Origin: Actinomycetota bacterium
Lineage (GTDB): Bacteria; Actinomycetota; Acidimicrobiia; Acidimicrobiales; Ilumatobacteraceae
Reading direction: 5' to 3'
Length of the DNA: 7,393 bases
Assembly: GCA_005800965.1 (NCBI GenBank)
Contig: SYEA01000009.1
Location: 1 to 7,393, forward strand
The position numbers and the translations under genes were made by a program. The first letter of the stretch is position 1; every line of letters starts with the position of its first letter. The notes beneath the pieces were generated by a model. The model was not told the origin of the DNA. It saw nothing but the letters and a program-made list of their open reading frames with translations, and searched no databases. Below, one piece after another: positions 5,026 to 7,393 of the stretch.

Positions 5026-6498
5026 ATGTGCGTCATCTGCCAATCCGTGACGGTGGCTGCTGCGATGATTACGGCCCTACTTCCGGTATCACCCGATGCG
5101 GCGACGCAAAGAACTCAGCCTGCAATTGCTGGTACACGCTGCACTCGAGCAGGCACTGTGCGGAGCGTCTCAGGGGTGCGTTACCGATGTACCTCGGTTG
5201 GTCGATCGTTGAAGTGGCGTCGGGTGGGGGTGTCGACAGCATCAAGCACAACGGTTGCAACGACAACAACCGCGATGACCACCACCACGACCATTGAGCC
5301 GTATCGTCAGCCGACGGTCGCAACTTCCGCTCCCGACCTCTGCCGACTGCGAGACCAAAGTACGCAACGTCGAACATACGGTCAACTGTTGGCAGGTTTC
5401 CCGGTTATCGAGAGCAATTTCGCATCGCGCGGGACGTTTACGTTTGCTTTGATTCCCATTGACTTTGCAGATGTGCGTGGAGATACAAACGTGATGGCGA
5501 GAGTAACCGACCAGATGCGTCTGATGTCCGAGTGGTACGACATGGTTTCCGAAGGTCGAGTGAAGATTGAATGGCGAGTACACGAAAGTTGGGTGAGGGT
5601 GCCCGGCCAATCGACAAGTTATGCGATGAATCGTTCGCGTAGTGACGACAATACGTTGGCGAATGCCGCGTTTGCCGCGGCAGACTCAAGTTTCGATTTC
5701 TCGGGTGTTCGGGCGGTTGCTTTCGTTTTGCCCGCTGGTCAAACGTTCATGTCCGAGGGGGTGCAGGGTTTCCTTCACAGCGAGTTTGGTTCGGCTGGTG
5801 GATACGCCACCGCCGAAGGACGCGTGTACAACTACATGATTGCCGGCGCTTACTTCGACCGGCAATACAAGAACTACTGGTCGTACTGGGCGCACGAGAC
5901 AGGACATATGTTTCCGCTACCAGACCTCTACGACCAGAACACCCAGTGGTGGATTGGTAAGCAAACGGAGATTCCAGGCGGACCATTTTCGGGTTTCGAC
6001 ATGATGGCAGCCCAAGATGGTCCAAGCCGAACGCTGAGCACATGGTTGCGTTTCGTGATGGGCTGGCTTGCCGATTCGCAAGTCTTCTGTAAACCACTCT
6101 CGGAGTTGACCGAAGCACGAGTCACGCTCGTGCCGACCGATGTGAGGACATCAGGGGTGAAGACCGTAGTGGTGCCACTGTCCAGTTCCAAGTTGCTGGT
6201 GGTGGAATCGCGGCGAGCAAACACGAAGTTCGATTGTGAGGGCACCGGCATATCCACGTCGACTTGGCGTGCTCGAAATGGAGTCATCGTGTACACGGCC
6301 GACATGACGTTGGGACATGGCGAAGGCTTTCAGGCGCTCGTTGCGCCAGCGAGTCGTGGATTGCAGAGTCTGCCAACGTGCTCTTCGCCGCCGCAGTACG
6401 ACGCCATCCTCGGTGTAGGCGATGTGGTGACGAGCAATGGCGTGCGAGTTCGGGTGCTCAGCAGCGGTCTCTACGACACCGTGGAGATCACGAAGTAG
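5026..6498 (+). CDS. Secreted M6-like zinc metalloprotease
   Basis: From ATG 5026 this is 490 residues. The open frame can begin at TTG 5008 (496 residues; numbering below uses that start) because TGA lies directly before it; GTG 5047 is another option. No start has a good ribosome-binding site. A hydrophobic stretch (about 8-27) looks like a signal peptide but lacks a basic N-region. Next come a Cys45-Cys61-Trp70 segment (GTRC...YRC...LKW) and a Thr-rich linker (81-95). The protease domain covers about 120-496. The zinc motif is HETGHMFPLPD at 296-306: His296 and His300 as ligands, Glu297 as catalytic base, Asp306 as third ligand. A Met-turn-like GFDMMA follows at 329-334, then LSTWLRFVMGWL (343-354), as in M6/immune-inhibitor-A-like peptidases. 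The usual Gly after the second His is Pro303. It is unrelated in function to the upstream genes and probably transcribed separately. Its target is unknown. Confidence 0.85.
   Translation: MCVICQSVTVAAAMITALLPVSPDAATQRTQPAIAGTRCTRAGTVRSVSGVRYRCTSVGRSLKWRRVGVSTASSTTVATTTTAMTTTTTIEPYRQPTVATSAPDLCRLRDQSTQRRTYGQLLAGFPVIESNFASRGTFTFALIPIDFADVRGDTNVMARVTDQMRLMSEWYDMVSEGRVKIEWRVHESWVRVPGQSTSYAMNRSRSDDNTLANAAFAAADSSFDFSGVRAVAFVLPAGQTFMSEGVQGFLHSEFGSAGGYATAEGRVYNYMIAGAYFDRQYKNYWSYWAHETGHMFPLPDLYDQNTQWWIGKQTEIPGGPFSGFDMMAAQDGPSRTLSTWLRFVMGWLADSQVFCKPLSELTEARVTLVPTDVRTSGVKTVVVPLSSSKLLVVESRRANTKFDCEGTGISTSTWRARNGVIVYTADMTLGHGEGFQALVAPASRGLQSLPTCSSPPQYDAILGVGDVVTSNGVRVRVLSSGLYDTVEITK
5140..5217 (+). other. 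Cys/Cys/Trp N-terminal module of the protease
   Basis: Encodes residues 45-70 (counting from TTG 5008): Cys45, a Gly-Val-x-Tyr centre (56-59), Cys61 and Leu-Lys-Trp (68-70). Short modules of this shape (C-x-G-x...G-x-x-Y-x-C-x...G-x-x-L-x-W) recur, from my memory, in many otherwise unrelated secreted proteins of Acidimicrobiia and other aquatic actinobacteria. Function is not known to me. It lies between the signal peptide and the Thr-rich linker, which suggests a surface-binding or anchoring role. Confidence 0.5.
5248..5292 (+). repeat. Thr-rich linker coding tract
   Basis: Residues 81-95 of the protease are almost all Thr (TTVATTTTAMTTTTT), coded by ACA, ACG, ACC and ACT in mixture. It is therefore selected at protein level or is an old repeat, not a fresh codon expansion. 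Such tracts separate cell-surface modules from catalytic domains and are candidates for O-glycosylation. Confidence 0.7.
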
Positions 6499-6505
6499 GG
6501 ACGAG

Positions 6506-7393
6506 TTAGCCGGTGTAGTGCTTGTCGGCGATGTTCAAGGCTTCGTCGATGATGGCGAGGCCCGCTCGAATATCGGCCTCGCTCGTGATGCACGGTGGCA
6601 CCACGTGGATGCGGTTGAAGTGCGTAAACGGCCACAATCCCTGCTGCTTGCAGAACGCAACGATCTCAGCCATTGGTTTGGCGTCCGCACCCACAGCGTT
6701 GAACGGAACGTACGGTGCGCGAGTGTCACGATTCTTCACGAGCTCGATCGCCCAGAACATTCCCAGACCACGCACATCGCCGACCGACGGGTGCTTGTCC
6801 TTCAAGCGGTCGAGTTCGGGGGCGATGACGTTCTCAGCCATCCTGCGCACGTGCTCGAGCACCTTTTCTTCCTTGAAGATGTTGATCGATGCCACGGCTG
6901 CTGCACACGCAAGCGGGTGACCCATGTAAGTAAGACCACCTGGGTAGACGCGCTCTTTGAACGTGTCGGCAATTTTTTGGCTGATGACCACGCCACCAAG
7001 TGGCACATAGCCCGAGTTGACACCCTTGGCAAAGCAGATGAGATCTGGTGTAACACCCCATTTGTTGACGGCAAACCATTCGCCGCAACGACCGAAACCG
7101 GCCATCACTTCGTCGCACATCATGACGATGCCGTACTTGGTGCACAAGTCGCGTACGCCTTGCAGGTAACCCTCGGGTGGAACCAAGATGCCGTTGGTGC
7201 CGACGACGGTCTCGAGACCGATCATCGCAACGGTGTGTGGGCCTTCGACCATCAACACCTCTTCAAGATGCTGCAGCGCTCGCTCGCACTCTTCTTTATC
7301 GCTAGATGAATGAAACGCCGAGCGATACGGATACGGACCCCAGAACTTCACGGCGCCTGAAGCGCCGGTTTCGTTTGGCCAGCGGCGCGGATC
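6506..7393 (-). CDS. Class III PLP-dependent aminotransferase (omega-amino acid:pyruvate type), C-terminal part
   Basis: The reading frame is open to the right edge, so the start lies outside the window. The visible 295-residue fragment begins DPRRWPNETG, passes through the internal GTG at 7349-7351, and ends in TAA at 6506-6508. It carries the PLP-binding half of class III aminotransferases: CDEVMAGFGRCGEWF with the cofactor-ring Asp at fragment residue 94, FAKGVNSGYVPLGG with the Schiff-base Lys at 123, GGLTYMGHPLACA, and the C-terminal FNRIHVVPP segment that packs at the active site. The family moves an amino group from omega-amino acids such as beta-alanine, 4-aminobutyrate or taurine to pyruvate or 2-oxoglutarate, producing a semialdehyde in the cytoplasm. 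With an MmsA-type dehydrogenase in the same window, a beta-alanine/beta-aminoisobutyrate role is plausible but unproven. It is convergent with the protease gene, with 7 bp between the stops and no terminator in between. Confidence 0.9.
   Translation of the reverse strand, partial: DPRRWPNETGASGAVKFWGPYPYRSAFHSSSDKEECERALQHLEEVLMVEGPHTVAMIGLETVVGTNGILVPPEGYLQGVRDLCTKYGIVMMCDEVMAGFGRCGEWFAVNKWGVTPDLICFAKGVNSGYVPLGGVVISQKIADTFKERVYPGGLTYMGHPLACAAAVASINIFKEEKVLEHVRRMAENVIAPELDRLKDKHPSVGDVRGLGMFWAIELVKNRDTRAPYVPFNAVGADAKPMAEIVAFCKQQGLWPFTHFNRIHVVPPCITSEADIRAGLAIIDEALNIADKHYTG

Noticed and set aside
4971..5297. Plus-strand open frame ending in a His/Asp-rich tail, overlapping the protease N-terminus
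   Set aside because: It begins inside the terminator stem, overlaps the protease in another frame, and the His/Asp run is simply the Thr-codon tract read out of frame.
6437..7309. Plus-strand open frame of 290 codons opposite the aminotransferase
   Set aside because: The minus strand carries unambiguous class III aminotransferase motifs; the plus-strand product is a shadow with no recognisable domain.
1..7393. tRNA/rRNA genes, CRISPR arrays, insertion sequences, attachment sites
   Set aside because: No cloverleaf, regularly spaced repeats, transposase frame or flanking inverted repeats were seen in either strand.

Overview
The window looks like part of a catabolic and uptake gene cluster from a high-G+C, probably actinobacterial, genome. 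Supporting signs are the moderately high G+C, a GTG start, stop/start overlaps of the ATGA/GTGA type, an LLM-class (possibly F420-linked) oxidoreductase, and a secreted metalloprotease carrying a short Cys/Trp N-terminal motif that I associate with secreted proteins of Acidimicrobiia and relatives. The phylum is an inference; no rRNA or marker gene is present.

Layout. Positions 1-4891 hold one tight co-directional (+) array: the 3' end of a CoA-acylating (methyl)malonate-semialdehyde dehydrogenase (3-179), an LLM-class flavin/F420 oxidoreductase (186-1202), and a complete set of NitT/TauT/ThiXYZ-type ABC importer genes: permease 1 (1199-2080), ATPase (2077-2877), permease 2 (2874-3653) and an NMT1/THI5-like lipoprotein binding protein (3707-4891). 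The first gap is 6 nt. The next three junctions are 4-nt overlaps. A 53-nt gap with a perfect hairpin precedes the binding-protein gene. A strong hairpin at 4932-4973 probably ends the transcript. Positions 5008/5026-6498 (+) hold a secreted M6-like zinc metalloprotease. Positions 6506-7393 (-) hold the C-terminal two thirds of a class III PLP aminotransferase that runs off the right edge and converges on the protease gene with only 7 bp between stops. No stretch over 300 bases lacks a gene.

How the genes fit together. A semialdehyde dehydrogenase that can act on malonate semialdehyde, a class III (omega-amino acid:pyruvate type) aminotransferase, an LLM oxidoreductase and an importer whose binding protein belongs to the pyrimidine-precursor-binding NMT1/THI5 superfamily together suggest uptake and breakdown of a pyrimidine-like or beta-amino-acid-yielding compound. 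In that scheme beta-alanine or beta-aminoisobutyrate would be converted to a semialdehyde and then to acetyl- or propionyl-CoA. The substrate is inferred, not shown by the sequence. The protease appears unrelated to the pathway.

The most notable anomaly is an in-frame TAG at 3237-3239 in the middle of permease 2. The frame is otherwise perfectly continuous, so this is a point nonsense mutation, a sequencing/assembly error or, least likely, readthrough. Second is the protease active site, where the usual Gly of HExxHxxGxxD is Pro.
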